Below are positions 8,868 to 17,372 of a stretch of DNA of 64,000 nt, one piece after another. Source of the DNA: an uncultured Opitutia bacterium. Its GTDB lineage: Bacteria; Verrucomicrobiota; Verrucomicrobiia; Opitutales; UBA953. A model generated the notes under the pieces. It saw only the letters and a program-made list of their open reading frames with translations, was not told where the DNA came from and made no database searches. Each line of letters opens with the position of its first letter. Positions within the stretch are counted from its first letter, which is position 1. A program made the translations under genes and the position numbers. The stretch covers positions 123,501 through 187,500 of the forward strand of contig CAIMFJ010000002.1 of assembly GCA_903840355.1 (NCBI GenBank). Direction: 5' to 3'.

Positions 8868-11303
8868 ATGTCTCAGGAGTCCGTCCAAGCAGAGATCCAA
8901 CGACTTCGGCAAGAGATTGCCCGACATGAGCAACTGTATCGCAAACGGAACTCACCCGAGATCTCGGACTTCGAATTCGACATCCTCGTCGCCCGCCTCC
9001 GCGAGTTGGAAGCCGAAGTCGCCGCCCCACCGAGTCCCGAACTGGGTATCGGCGATGATCGCTCCGAGGGCTTTCAACAACGCGACCACCGGGAGCCGAT
9101 GCTGTCGCTGGATAATACTTATAATAAAGCCGACTTCGACGCCTTTGGAGAAAGACTGCGCAAGGCCTTAGGCGAAACGTTGTTGGAATTTATCGTCGAA
9201 CCCAAAGTCGATGGCGTCGCGGTTTCCCTGACCTACGAGAAAGGTCAATTCGTACATGCCGTGACCCGCGGCAATGGCTCTCGCGGCGATGATGTGACCC
9301 ATAACGTGGGACTCATCACAACCATCCCGCGCCAACTTCGTAATGCGCCCGATTTCTTGGAAATTCGGGGCGAGATTTACATGGAGTTGGCCGAGTTCCA
9401 GCGGTTAAACCGCGAACGGGAAGCAGCGGGAGAAACGCTCTACGCCAACCCGCGCAACTTAGCAGCCGGGACCATTAAATTGCTCGACCACCACGAAGCC
9501 GCCCGGCGCCGGTTGTCCATTGTTTGCTACGGACTAGGTGCCTGCGAGCCCGCCATCTTCAGCACCCTCCACGATTTTAAAAACCAACTGCAACAATGGG
9601 GCTTCCCGGTGCGCCATGACTTGCCCGTGCAAAGCGGACTCGAAGCCACTTGGGACGCGATTCAAAAAATCGATACGCTCCGTCGCGATTACCCCTTCCC
9701 CACCGATGGTGCGGTGGTGAAATTAAATCGCCTGGCCGACCAGCAGCGCACCGGAACCACGAGCAAATTCCCGCACTGGGCGGTGGCGTTCAAATTTCCG
9801 CCCGATCAAGCCGAGACCCGACTTAAAACGATTAGCATGCAGGTGGGACGCACTGGGGTCATCACGCCCGTTGCGGAACTGGAACCTGTCCTCCTCGCTG
9901 GCACCACAGTCTCGCGAGCGACGTTGCACAACGCCGACGAAATTAAGCGTAAAGACATTCGCGAAGGCGACACGGTAAGATTGCAAAAGGCTGGCGAAAT
10001 CATCCCGCAAATCCTGCAAGTGGTTTTAGAAAAACGACCTGTGGATACGGTGCCCTTTGATTTTGAAGCCCGACTCCAAGAATTAGGTTTAGATGCCATT
10101 CGCGAAGGCGATGAGGCAGCCTACAAACTACGTGCTCCGTCGCGCGAAATGAAAATTCGCCGCCTGATGTATTTCGCCTCGAAACACTGCCTGGATATTG
10201 AAGGCGTAGGCGAAGCCTTAGCAACCCAACTCATCGACCGTCAATTAGTCGCCAGTCCGACCGATATTTTTAGCCTGCGTGCCGAAGCATGGGCCACGCT
10301 AGAAAGCTTTGGCGAAAAATCGGTCGAAAACATCCTCAACGGCGTGGCCGAGGCGAGAGAGCGCGAACTCTGGCGCGCCATCAATGCCCTCGGCATCCCG
10401 CAAGTCGGCATCGAAACAGCCAAAGACCTGAGCGACTACGTGGGGTCTTTAGAAAACTTCCTGACGCTCCAAGAAAGCGACCTGTTGCTGCCCGAGAAAA
10501 ACAGCAAGGCGACGAAAACAGGCTATCACAGCATCGTTAAATCCATCGGGACAGAAATCTCTAAAGAAATCCTCAAAGCTTTAGCCGACCCCAACCTGCA
10601 AAGCGAAATCCTTGCCTTGCGTGAGAACGGCTACGGCAAGCCCGCCAACCCAGATTGCGAATTACTTTACCTGCGCAACTTAGGCGACCACGCCCTGCGT
10701 CTCATCTACCTCAAAGCTCGCAAAGCCCAAAGCCTGTGCGACACCCTACTCGCGCTCGGCATTCCTGGCATCGACCTAAAAACGGCGATTAAGATCGTGT
10801 CTTTTAATGCTGACTTGATGACCAGCATCGCCGCTGGAGCCGAAGCAGTGGCCGATAAAACCCAAGCACTGTCGCACTTAGCGGAATTACAAAAGCTCTT
10901 TGAGTTCGTCGCCCAACCTAACGTCCCAAAAATCCTGCAACGAGCCCAAGCACCGCTCAAGGCAGCGGAGCAAGAATTCCTGTGGTGCCAGCAATCCTGT
11001 GCAGAACTTAGCCAAAATAAGAAGGCCAGCAAAAGTGCCCAGTCGCTGAAAACTCAATTGCGCCAAGCGACCCAATCCAGCGTCCGCAACGTGGCCGTGG
11101 TCAGTGGTAAAGTCGAAGGGATGAATCGCGAGCAAGCCCAACAGCACGTCGCCTCCCTAGGTTATACGATTACCGACACCCTCTCCTCCCAAGTCCATTT
11201 CTTAGTCGTGGGAGCGGATGCTGGACCGGCCAAAATTAAAAAAGCTCAGTCCCTAAATATTCAGATTGTTAACTTTGCGGATTTAAAGCCCTTCACACCC
11301 TAA
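8868..11303 (+). CDS. ligA: NAD-dependent DNA ligase, zinc-finger-less and enlarged
   Basis: The enzyme seals nicks using NAD+. The 811 residues exceed the usual ~670. In order: domain Ia (1-70), adenylation domain with the AMP-accepting Lys in VEPKVDGVAVS (K113), OB fold (about 315-395, MQVGRTGVITPVAELEPV), a region where the four-Cys zinc finger should be (about 397-432), HhH domain (about 440-535), a ~200-residue non-standard segment (535-735) with a second HhH-like unit LLALGIPGIDLKTA, and a C-terminal BRCT (about 738-811). No cysteine is present at the zinc-finger site. In domain Ia the NMN-contact positions equivalent to E. coli H23 and Y35 are R25 and F37. The frame is intact and all other ligase motifs are present. 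I expect a working ligase, but activity is inference. Confidence 0.93.
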   Translation: MSQESVQAEIQRLRQEIARHEQLYRKRNSPEISDFEFDILVARLRELEAEVAAPPSPELGIGDDRSEGFQQRDHREPMLSLDNTYNKADFDAFGERLRKALGETLLEFIVEPKVDGVAVSLTYEKGQFVHAVTRGNGSRGDDVTHNVGLITTIPRQLRNAPDFLEIRGEIYMELAEFQRLNREREAAGETLYANPRNLAAGTIKLLDHHEAARRRLSIVCYGLGACEPAIFSTLHDFKNQLQQWGFPVRHDLPVQSGLEATWDAIQKIDTLRRDYPFPTDGAVVKLNRLADQQRTGTTSKFPHWAVAFKFPPDQAETRLKTISMQVGRTGVITPVAELEPVLLAGTTVSRATLHNADEIKRKDIREGDTVRLQKAGEIIPQILQVVLEKRPVDTVPFDFEARLQELGLDAIREGDEAAYKLRAPSREMKIRRLMYFASKHCLDIEGVGEALATQLIDRQLVASPTDIFSLRAEAWATLESFGEKSVENILNGVAEARERELWRAINALGIPQVGIETAKDLSDYVGSLENFLTLQESDLLLPEKNSKATKTGYHSIVKSIGTEISKEILKALADPNLQSEILALRENGYGKPANPDCELLYLRNLGDHALRLIYLKARKAQSLCDTLLALGIPGIDLKTAIKIVSFNADLMTSIAAGAEAVADKTQALSHLAELQKLFEFVAQPNVPKILQRAQAPLKAAEQEFLWCQQSCAELSQNKKASKSAQSLKTQLRQATQSSVRNVAVVSGKVEGMNREQAQQHVASLGYTITDTLSSQVHFLVVGADAGPAKIKKAQSLNIQIVNFADLKPFTP

Positions 11304-11307
11304 GCGT

Positions 11308-12927
11308 TTAAGTGGCTTCGAGGTCAAGGGGCTGTCGTTCCAAGCGAGCCCGGAAAAACTTGCTTAAGAAGAAGAAGCCGACGGCGAGAACGAGCACCCA
11401 AGCATGAAACAGACCAACTTGCTGGGCGAAGTAAGAAATCCCACCTATGAGAGCTCCCACTAGCATGGGGAGTAATTGGAATAAACACCCTTTGCTAAAG
11501 GCCATGCCCACAGGATCAGAAAGCGAGAAAATCAACGAGGGTTTAGTCAGCGCGGGCACGTAACTACAGGTTAAGCCAAACAGCACGCTCGGAATCAGCG
11601 ATTCGAGAATGGCCACATCGCGGGCGAGTAAGACCAAGACTGTACTCCAAATGAACAAGATGGGAATAAACGCCAACGCGAGCGTCGCTTTCCGCGCCCC
11701 GTAGAATAAGGCGGCGGGCGACGGTAACGGTGTAAATCGAAAGATGTCGGCTCCCAAAAATTCTTCTGAATGCAAAATCACATCACCTAACGTGTAACCG
11801 ATTAACCCAAAGACACCGGGGAAGAAAAAGCCCAACCACGATGACTGAGCATCCACCCCCGCCATGATAAAATAACAGGGGTAAGTCGAAAATTGTAATA
11901 AACGGGTGAAGAACTTTAACTTCACATTCCGGACGCGCGTCACCTGGGCCAGCGTCAGGAGAAACCCTGCACGTTCGACGGGATCGCGCATCCAGATTTT
12001 TGCCCACCAAGACCGTGTCCAACGTTCCGCCCAACGACGTTCCTGCCCGGGAGTAATGCGACGTGGGGGTGCCTGTTCGTTCAAGGCACTGACGGCCTCT
12101 TCATACGCCCCCGCCAAAACACTCAACGCCAACCAAGCCAACAAGAGCGGAACGAGCAGAGCCAAGACCACCCCAGTCCACAGGAACGGCGTACGCGGCA
12201 AACCCAAGATCAGAGACTCTAAATTCGCCAACCAAACCGTGGGGAAACAATTCAGCCAAACCGACGGCTGCCAAGCGGACCCATCAATGGACTTAAAATA
12301 ACGCAGCGAGGCTTGGGAGCTGAAAAGAATCGCAAATGCGGCCACAATCTGGGCCGTAGTCATGAAATTCCGTAACCGCTCCCGACCGAAAAGTTTCAAG
12401 CAAACGTGATACGCTAAAATCACAAAGCTGAGCGTACCTAAAATATTTAGACCCAAGGCTAAAGCATGTGAAACCAAGAAGCGGGCATCCACCTCAGGAC
12501 GGCTCAATGCAAAGGCCATCGCCAAGAGGTTGAATAACAGAATCTGGAGATAAATATTATTAAAAATAACCCAGGCTTTGACCTGTAAAATCAACCGCGT
12601 CTCCACGGGGCGGTGCAAGAGGATGTCTGACTCTTGCTCATGAAAGAGGATTTCACTGCAAGCATACATCACTCCCAGCCCAGCGACGAGCGTAGTGAAG
12701 GAATGCATCAGGGTAACAAAAACGAGGAAGGGGGTCTTGCCCGGGACAAAGCTCACCATGAGCATCCCCATCGCCACCACGATGGCATACCCCAACCACT
12801 GCCGACGACGACTCTTCTCGGGATTGAAATCGCGATTCCACTGCACGCGTCGACCGCGCTTATAAATGCGGTCAAACAGCGTATAAAGGGCCCGCCGTTG
12901 GATGACTTTAAGGTTGCTCGGTACCAC
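11308..12927 (-). CDS. ABC-2 type transporter permease-like membrane protein
   Basis: This large multi-spanning protein of about 539 residues has roughly ten to twelve hydrophobic segments (for example LGYAIVVAMGMLMVSFVPG, LQILLFNLLAMAFALS, FVILAYHVCL, FIPILFIWSTVLVLLA and AWVLVLAVGFFFLSK). It resembles the ABC-2 permeases that work with Nod-type ATPases for export. It follows the ATPase gene directly and overlaps its end. The start is uncertain: GTG at 12925-12927 gives a 20-base overlap and is listed here, while an ATG at 12973-12975 in the same frame would add 16 residues copied from ATPase coding sequence. Neither has a clear ribosome site. The substrate is unknown. Confidence 0.8.
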   Translation of the reverse strand: MVPSNLKVIQRRALYTLFDRIYKRGRRVQWNRDFNPEKSRRRQWLGYAIVVAMGMLMVSFVPGKTPFLVFVTLMHSFTTLVAGLGVMYACSEILFHEQESDILLHRPVETRLILQVKAWVIFNNIYLQILLFNLLAMAFALSRPEVDARFLVSHALALGLNILGTLSFVILAYHVCLKLFGRERLRNFMTTAQIVAAFAILFSSQASLRYFKSIDGSAWQPSVWLNCFPTVWLANLESLILGLPRTPFLWTGVVLALLVPLLLAWLALSVLAGAYEEAVSALNEQAPPRRITPGQERRWAERWTRSWWAKIWMRDPVERAGFLLTLAQVTRVRNVKLKFFTRLLQFSTYPCYFIMAGVDAQSSWLGFFFPGVFGLIGYTLGDVILHSEEFLGADIFRFTPLPSPAALFYGARKATLALAFIPILFIWSTVLVLLARDVAILESLIPSVLFGLTCSYVPALTKPSLIFSLSDPVGMAFSKGCLFQLLPMLVGALIGGISYFAQQVGLFHAWVLVLAVGFFFLSKFFRARLERQPLDLEAT

Positions 12928-13696
12928 CGGGAGTAAAAGTACGGGCGAAGTTCTCCGCTTTTTCGCGCAAAACATCACCGCCAGTTAATTTCGAAAAAAC
13001 GGCCTCAAGACTTTGCCCGCCATGCTGTGCACTGACTTCTGCGGGGGCTCCATCTAAGACCAAGCGGCCTTGGTGGATGATGACGACGCGGTGGCAGACT
13101 TTCTCCACGACATCTAAAATATGTGAACTGTAAACGATGGTACGCCCCTGCTTGGCCAAAGTCTGAATCAACGTCTTAAAACCCATCGCCGCATTCACAT
13201 CAAGGCCGTCTAAAGGCTCATCGAATAGTAAGACCGGGGGATTATGCAAGAGAGCCGCAATAATCACAATCTTGCGCCGCATGCCCTTACTGTAAGCAGC
13301 TAAAATTTTTTCGCCTAAGGCCTGCCACGTGATGTCGAAGAATTGGATAAACTCCTGAATGCGCACATCAGCCTGCTCGGCTTCGATGCCATACAGGGCC
13401 GCCACCATACGCAGGTATTCCAAGCCCGTGAGGGACTCATAAAGTGCACCGCTTTCGGGTACGAAACCAAGACTGCGTTTCACCTCCATCAAGTGCGTCG
13501 TGGCATCATAGCCCGCGACCTGCACCGTGCCAGAGGTTGGTCGAAGCATGCCGGTAATCATCTTCAGGGTCGTTGACTTGCCTGCGCCATTCGGGCCCAA
13601 GAGCCCCACGATTTGGCCTGCGGGAATTTCTAAGGACAAATGGTCAACGGCCGTTTGTGCTCCGTAAACCTTCGTTAAATCGGTTAATTTAATCAT
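12908..13696 (-). CDS. ABC transporter ATP-binding protein
   Basis: The 262 residues have all ABC motifs: Walker A GLLGPNGAGKSTTLK, Q-loop LGFVPESGALYESLTG, signature YSKGMRRKI, Walker B PVLLFDEPLDGLD and the switch His in YSSHILDVVEKV. The signature (YSKGMRRK) and the EKVCHRVVIIHQGRLVLDG ending are those of the Nod/CcmA-like exporters that pair with ABC-2 permeases. It is transcribed with the permease that follows and lies four bases after the SGNH hydrolase gene region on the same strand, so the pump may share a transcript with neighbours. Cargo cannot be inferred. Confidence 0.93.
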   Translation of the reverse strand: MIKLTDLTKVYGAQTAVDHLSLEIPAGQIVGLLGPNGAGKSTTLKMITGMLRPTSGTVQVAGYDATTHLMEVKRSLGFVPESGALYESLTGLEYLRMVAALYGIEAEQADVRIQEFIQFFDITWQALGEKILAAYSKGMRRKIVIIAALLHNPPVLLFDEPLDGLDVNAAMGFKTLIQTLAKQGRTIVYSSHILDVVEKVCHRVVIIHQGRLVLDGAPAEVSAQHGGQSLEAVFSKLTGGDVLREKAENFARTFTPGGTEQP

Positions 13697-13700
13697 GATT

Positions 13701-14393
13701 TTATTTCCAATAAGCCCGCACTACGCGCTCCCATTCATCGGCCATCAACTGGTGACCGCGATACGTGGGGTGGACGCGGTCCCAAATCCAATAATCAGCC
13801 GAGACTTGCTCAGTTGTCGCCTGATCAAAGATTTTCTGGAATTCGACTAAAGCGGCGCCGTATTTTTGGGCGAGTTGGGCCACGATTTTTTGCCGAGCCA
13901 CAATGTCCTCAGGCACTGGGCCTCCTTGGTGCTTCACGAAGGGCGCACAGAGCACTAATTTCAATTGAGGATTGGCTTTGCGAGCGTCGGCCAAGAGTTG
14001 ATCGTAAGTTTTCTCGTATTCGTCCAAAGGCACGCCGTGCGAACTATCATTCACACCAATCATAATACTCAATAAATCGGGCTTTAATTCGAGCGTGTCC
14101 TTGGCCCAGCGCTTTTGTAAGTCGCGCACGGTGTTACCGCTCACGCCGCGATTCATGAAGTTGACTTGGGCCACGGGGAAGGCCGCACCTTGGCGGGCCG
14201 CGATGATAAACACATAGCCATGGCCTAAAATATGATTCGGGTCTGCCGATCGGCCCCGGTTGCCATCGGTGATAGAGTCGCCTTGAAACAAGACACGCGA
14301 CTTGGGCGTTAGGGCCGCTATCGGCTCTACCGCTTGGGCCATTGCGAACTGTAAACTTAGCCAACTTCCCAAGAAAATCCCTAGAAATCGCAT
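13701..14393 (-). CDS. Secreted SGNH/GDSL-family hydrolase
   Basis: A signal peptide (MRFLGIFLGSWLSLQFAMAQA) precedes an SGNH hydrolase domain. Block I is VLFQGDSITDGNRGR with the nucleophile Ser, block II is NRGVSGNTVRDLQKRW with the oxyanion Gly, block III is MIGVNDSSHG with Asn, and block V is WDRVHPTYRGHQLMADEW with the catalytic Asp and His. The 230-residue length is typical of single-domain esterases of this family. In Verrucomicrobiota these usually deacetylate polysaccharides, so a carbohydrate-esterase role is plausible but not shown. It is the first gene of the minus-strand group that continues into the ABC transporter. Confidence 0.9.
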   Translation of the reverse strand: MRFLGIFLGSWLSLQFAMAQAVEPIAALTPKSRVLFQGDSITDGNRGRSADPNHILGHGYVFIIAARQGAAFPVAQVNFMNRGVSGNTVRDLQKRWAKDTLELKPDLLSIMIGVNDSSHGVPLDEYEKTYDQLLADARKANPQLKLVLCAPFVKHQGGPVPEDIVARQKIVAQLAQKYGAALVEFQKIFDQATTEQVSADYWIWDRVHPTYRGHQLMADEWERVVRAYWK

Positions 14394-14496
14394 CCCCTAC
14401 GTCTGCCTTAATTTGATACTTCTACAAGGAAAAGCGGGGCACGGACTGCCCTTGACCTTTCCTTGACCAAACTCGGAGGAATAAGTGTAGTACGGC

Positions 14497-15138
14497 GTGG
14501 CTAACAAACTCCTCCTTTTTGACTGCGATTCTACCCTCTCGTCCATCGAAGGGGTCGACGAATTAGGCCGTTTGCGTGGGCCCGAAGTGTTTCATCAAAT
14601 TGAAACCATGACCAATGCGGCCATGAACGGCGGCACACCCATGGAAGCCATTTTTGCCCGGCGCTTGGAACTGATTCAGCCGACGCAACAAGAGCTCCTG
14701 CAAATCGGTCAAAAATACATCGCCACTGTCGAGCCAACGGCCCTCGCCACCCTACCCCAACTGCGTCAACGTGGCTGGACGGTGGTCATTGTCAGTGGTG
14801 GCTTTACCCAAGCGATTCAACCCTTTGCCCATTTCTTAGGCGTCTCCCGCGTCGAGGCCGTAAATTTGAAATTTCAAGCCAATGGGCAGTATGCGGGCTT
14901 TGATGAGACCTGTCCGACGGCCCGCACCAAAGGCAAAAATATCGTCGCGCAAAAACTCCGCCAAGAGCTCGGTGCCGTCCACGTGGTCATGGTCGGCGAT
15001 GGGGCCAGCGATTTAGAAGTAAAAGGGGATGCCGATCAGTTCATCGGCTTTGGCCGTTACGTCCAGCGCCCCAAAGTGGTGGCGGGGGCGGACCGCTTCA
15101 TTCACTCGTTAGACGAGCTCTTAAAAGTTTTGAATTAG
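14497..15138 (+). CDS. HAD family phosphatase, SerB-like
   Basis: The 213 residues have the SerB arrangement: motif I LLFDCDSTLSSIEGVDELG (two catalytic Asp), a helical cap, motif II VVIVSGGFTQAI and motif III VMVGDGASDLEVKGDADQFIGFG. Phosphoserine phosphatase is the best guess, but related HAD enzymes share these motifs and no serA or serC is near. The start is a GTG at 14497; a purine-rich GGAGGA stands 16 bases upstream, which is a long spacing. The gene is divergent from the SGNH hydrolase and followed 36 bases later by the ThuA-like gene. Confidence 0.82.
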   Translation: MANKLLLFDCDSTLSSIEGVDELGRLRGPEVFHQIETMTNAAMNGGTPMEAIFARRLELIQPTQQELLQIGQKYIATVEPTALATLPQLRQRGWTVVIVSGGFTQAIQPFAHFLGVSRVEAVNLKFQANGQYAGFDETCPTARTKGKNIVAQKLRQELGAVHVVMVGDGASDLEVKGDADQFIGFGRYVQRPKVVAGADRFIHSLDELLKVLN

Positions 15139-15174
15139 GCCAGGGTTCTATAAGATACGGCAGCACCCCTCCCC

Positions 15175-15942
15175 ATGAAATCGCTGCTACTTGCCCTCGC
15201 CTTCGCTGGTTCACTCTGGGCCGCGGAAACGCCGGCCACCCCGACCAACAGCCCTGCCCCGCTCCGCGTTTTCATTCGCTCGGGACCTAAAACTCATGGA
15301 CCTGGCGACCACGACCATCCCGCGTTCTTACGCGATTGGGTGCCACTTTTAAACGCCGCCGGGGCCAAGGCCACGGGCAGTGACAATTTCCCCACCGCCG
15401 CCCAATTAGCCGAAACCGACGTTCTCATCATCCACCGTCAAGGGGGTGGCGATTTTAAACCTGAAGAACAAACTAACGTCGCCGCCTTCGCCCACCGCGG
15501 CGGTGGCTTCGTGGTCATTCACGCAGGCACCGTGGCCAGCAACGACCCCGCCACTGAATTCTTTAAGAATCTCATCGGTGGAGCTTGGAAACAAAAAGTG
15601 ACCAAGTGGCGCGAAGGTCCCATGGAATTAAACTTCGTCGATACTGCCAACCCTCTGGTGCAAGGGATCAAAGACTTCAAAATGAAGGATGAAATTTATT
15701 ACGACATGGATTTACGCAGCGACATTCATGCGCTGGCCACGGCACCCACGCCGAAAAAGAAAGACGGTACGGTCGACATTCAAACCCAAATCTGGACTTA
15801 CGAAAACGAAGGCCATCGAGCGTTTGTGTTCATCCCTGGACACACTTACGTCAACTTTGCCCGAGACGACGTTAAGACGCTTTTATTACGCGGGATTTGT
15901 TGGGCCGGCCGCCGGTCCAACGTCAACGAGCTCTGTAAATAA
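15175..15942 (+). CDS. Secreted ThuA-like domain protein
   Basis: A signal peptide (MKSLLLALAFAGSLWA) is followed by a ThuA-like flavodoxin/glutamine-amidotransferase fold. Motifs include RVFIRSGPKTHGPGDHDHPAFL, ETDVLIIHRQGGGDF, RGGGFVVIHAGTV, the FFKNLIGGAWKQK region, DEIYYDMDLRSDIHALA and FVFIPGHTYVNFARDDVKTLLLRGICWAGR. ThuA was named from a trehalose utilisation locus. Exported ThuA-like proteins are expanded in Verrucomicrobiota and Planctomycetota and are often found with sugar-degradation genes; their enzymatic activity is mostly unknown. The gene follows the HAD phosphatase and ends just before the REP-like cluster. Confidence 0.88.
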   Translation: MKSLLLALAFAGSLWAAETPATPTNSPAPLRVFIRSGPKTHGPGDHDHPAFLRDWVPLLNAAGAKATGSDNFPTAAQLAETDVLIIHRQGGGDFKPEEQTNVAAFAHRGGGFVVIHAGTVASNDPATEFFKNLIGGAWKQKVTKWREGPMELNFVDTANPLVQGIKDFKMKDEIYYDMDLRSDIHALATAPTPKKKDGTVDIQTQIWTYENEGHRAFVFIPGHTYVNFARDDVKTLLLRGICWAGRRSNVNELCK

Positions 15943-15950
15943 TCTGGCAG

Positions 15951-16106
15951 GGACGATACTGCGTCATCGTCCTTGGGTCGCCAGGTAGGGACGACATTAC
16001 CATGTCGTCCGCTCACGCCGTACGACGCTGCTCAGCCCCTTGCACCTTTGTCGCACCACCAATGCCTCCTTTGCCAACGGAGGGGATCGTAATCCCCTCC
16101 CTACCC
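15951..16106. repeat. Cluster of three REP-like 22-nt hairpins
   Basis: Three hairpins of identical total length (22 nt) lie between two convergent genes. Hairpin 1 (15951-15972) pairs GGACGAT with ATCGTCC. Hairpin 2 (15989-16010) pairs GGACGACAT with ATGTCGTCC around loop TACC. Hairpin 3 (16079-16100), in the opposite orientation, pairs GGAGGGGAT with ATCCCCTCC around CGTA. All three share an outer G-rich lead-in, GG(C/T)AGG or its complement (GGTAGG at 15984-15989, CTACCC at 16101-16106). The stems differ in sequence yet still pair, so pairing seems conserved. None is followed by a T-run. Confidence 0.7.
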
Positions 16107-16172
16107 AAGGCACCATTCCAGACGCACCAAGATGCAACAAGGCTAACGCCGTAGCCTCCCTAGCATTAAAAC

Positions 16173-16694
16173 TTAGGCGCCTAAAATTTCGCGGATGCGG
16201 CGACGGCGGTAACGGAAAATTTCTTCAACCTTCTTGTGCACTAAGAACCCGCCGACTTCGCCCAACGGCCAAAGGGGCATCTTATACAAGACTTCATCAT
16301 CCATCCGCGTCTTCCCACCTTCATCGGCAAAATTATGCGTGTGCAACCAAAGGGCATAAGGCCCGCGCAATTGCTCATCGGCAAATGCATAGGGTGGATC
16401 CCAGTGCGTGATGCGGGTGCGCCAACCCATCGGGAAGCCAAAAACTTTTAAGCGGTAATCAATCAAAGTCCCTTGGCCCATGACAATCGGCAAGGGCGTC
16501 ACGATGCGAAACTGCATCTCGGGCGGCGTGATGGCCGCTAAATTTTCGGGCTTCGAAAAGAACTCAAAAACTCGCTCAATCGGAAACGGTAACAACGTAC
16601 TCTCAAAGTAACGGTGAACGCCTCGGGGGTGGGAGTTAGGTTTCGCGAGGTGGTCGCGTCGGTTTTGGCGGATAACTTCGCTATAGTCTGCCAC
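16173..16694 (-). CDS. SRPBCC (START-like) family protein
   Basis: The protein carries the SRPBCC ligand-binding fold of the cell-division-inhibitor/YfiH-neighbour type: HRYFESTLLPFPIERVFEFFSKPENLAAITPPEMQF, LIDYRLKVFGFPMGWRTRITHWDPPYAF, GPYALWLHTHNF and the C-terminal HKKVEEIFRYRRRRIREILG. Such proteins bind hydrophobic ligands; no specific ligand is known for this type. The start is uncertain. GTG at 16694 is chosen as closest to the conserved fold (173 residues); a TTG at 16754 is the only further one. It is convergent with the ThuA-like gene across the REP-like cluster. Confidence 0.78.
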   Translation of the reverse strand: MADYSEVIRQNRRDHLAKPNSHPRGVHRYFESTLLPFPIERVFEFFSKPENLAAITPPEMQFRIVTPLPIVMGQGTLIDYRLKVFGFPMGWRTRITHWDPPYAFADEQLRGPYALWLHTHNFADEGGKTRMDDEVLYKMPLWPLGEVGGFLVHKKVEEIFRYRRRRIREILGA

Positions 16695-16822
16695 GGTGAA
16701 AACAAAGGTAGGGTGGGTATTCTCCCCGGAGTTGTCAATGAGGCTGAGTACCAATCGACACAGGGATAGGGCTTGCCGACAAGCACTCCCCGGCTTAGCA
16801 CTGTAAATCTCTTACGATCTTT

Positions 16823-17359
16823 ATGTCCCAATTCAGTCGCCAAAGCGGTGCCTTCGGTAGCAACAAGCCCCGCCCCATCCAACGCGCCTTTATCACCAGC
16901 AAGCCTAAGGAAGACTTAAGTCCTACCCAAAGCAAGGAGCCGACGATTGCCGACAAGCTCATCATCTACGCTCAACCCGTCCTCGAGCAGGCAGGCAACA
17001 ACCACACGGCCGCAAAGGGAGCCATGAACATCGCCGTGCTCATCTGGAACGCCGCCATTGAGGGCGAAGCCAAGATTGCCCAAGCCAAGCAACGCCTTTC
17101 CCAACTCCCTGGCGCCACCCCCGAACAGACCGAAGAACTGGTCTCGACCATGGTGGCTCGTAAAAGCGAACTTTACCCGAAGGAAAACCTCTTGGTGACG
17201 AATTTCGTCCTGAAATTCAGTCACCGTCGCGGCACGCGCTTCCAAGTCTCGGCCGTGAATATCAACCCTGAAGGTATCCAGAAGTCCGACCTGTCCGACA
17301 TCGTTAAGGTAGGCTACGAACCGCAAGCTGCCCCAACGGACGCCAAGGCTAAAGCTTAG
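16823..17359 (+). CDS. Conserved-looking protein of unknown function upstream of pyrC
   Basis: I do not recognise this 178-residue protein. It has no signal peptide or membrane segment. An N-terminal disordered stretch rich in Ser, Lys and Pro (1-40) leads into a helical region (DKLIIYAQPVLEQAG, GAMNIAVLIWNAAIEG, AKIAQAKQRLSQLPG). A more strand-like end follows (VARKSELYPKENLLVTNFVLKFSHRRGTRFQVSAVNI) and an Ala/Lys-rich tail. Codon use is like the neighbours. It stands 13 bases before the dihydroorotase gene, so the two are probably cotranscribed. Its phrase 'ARKSELYPKENLLVTNF' looks like the most constrained part. Confidence 0.75.
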   Translation: MSQFSRQSGAFGSNKPRPIQRAFITSKPKEDLSPTQSKEPTIADKLIIYAQPVLEQAGNNHTAAKGAMNIAVLIWNAAIEGEAKIAQAKQRLSQLPGATPEQTEELVSTMVARKSELYPKENLLVTNFVLKFSHRRGTRFQVSAVNINPEGIQKSDLSDIVKVGYEPQAAPTDAKAKA

Positions 17360-17372
17360 TCCCCTGCCCTCC

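Noticed and set aside
16173..16184. Palindrome TTAGGCGCCTAA next to the REP-like cluster
   Set aside because: It is the last codons and stop of the SRPBCC gene; coding content explains it, and it does not share the REP-like frame.
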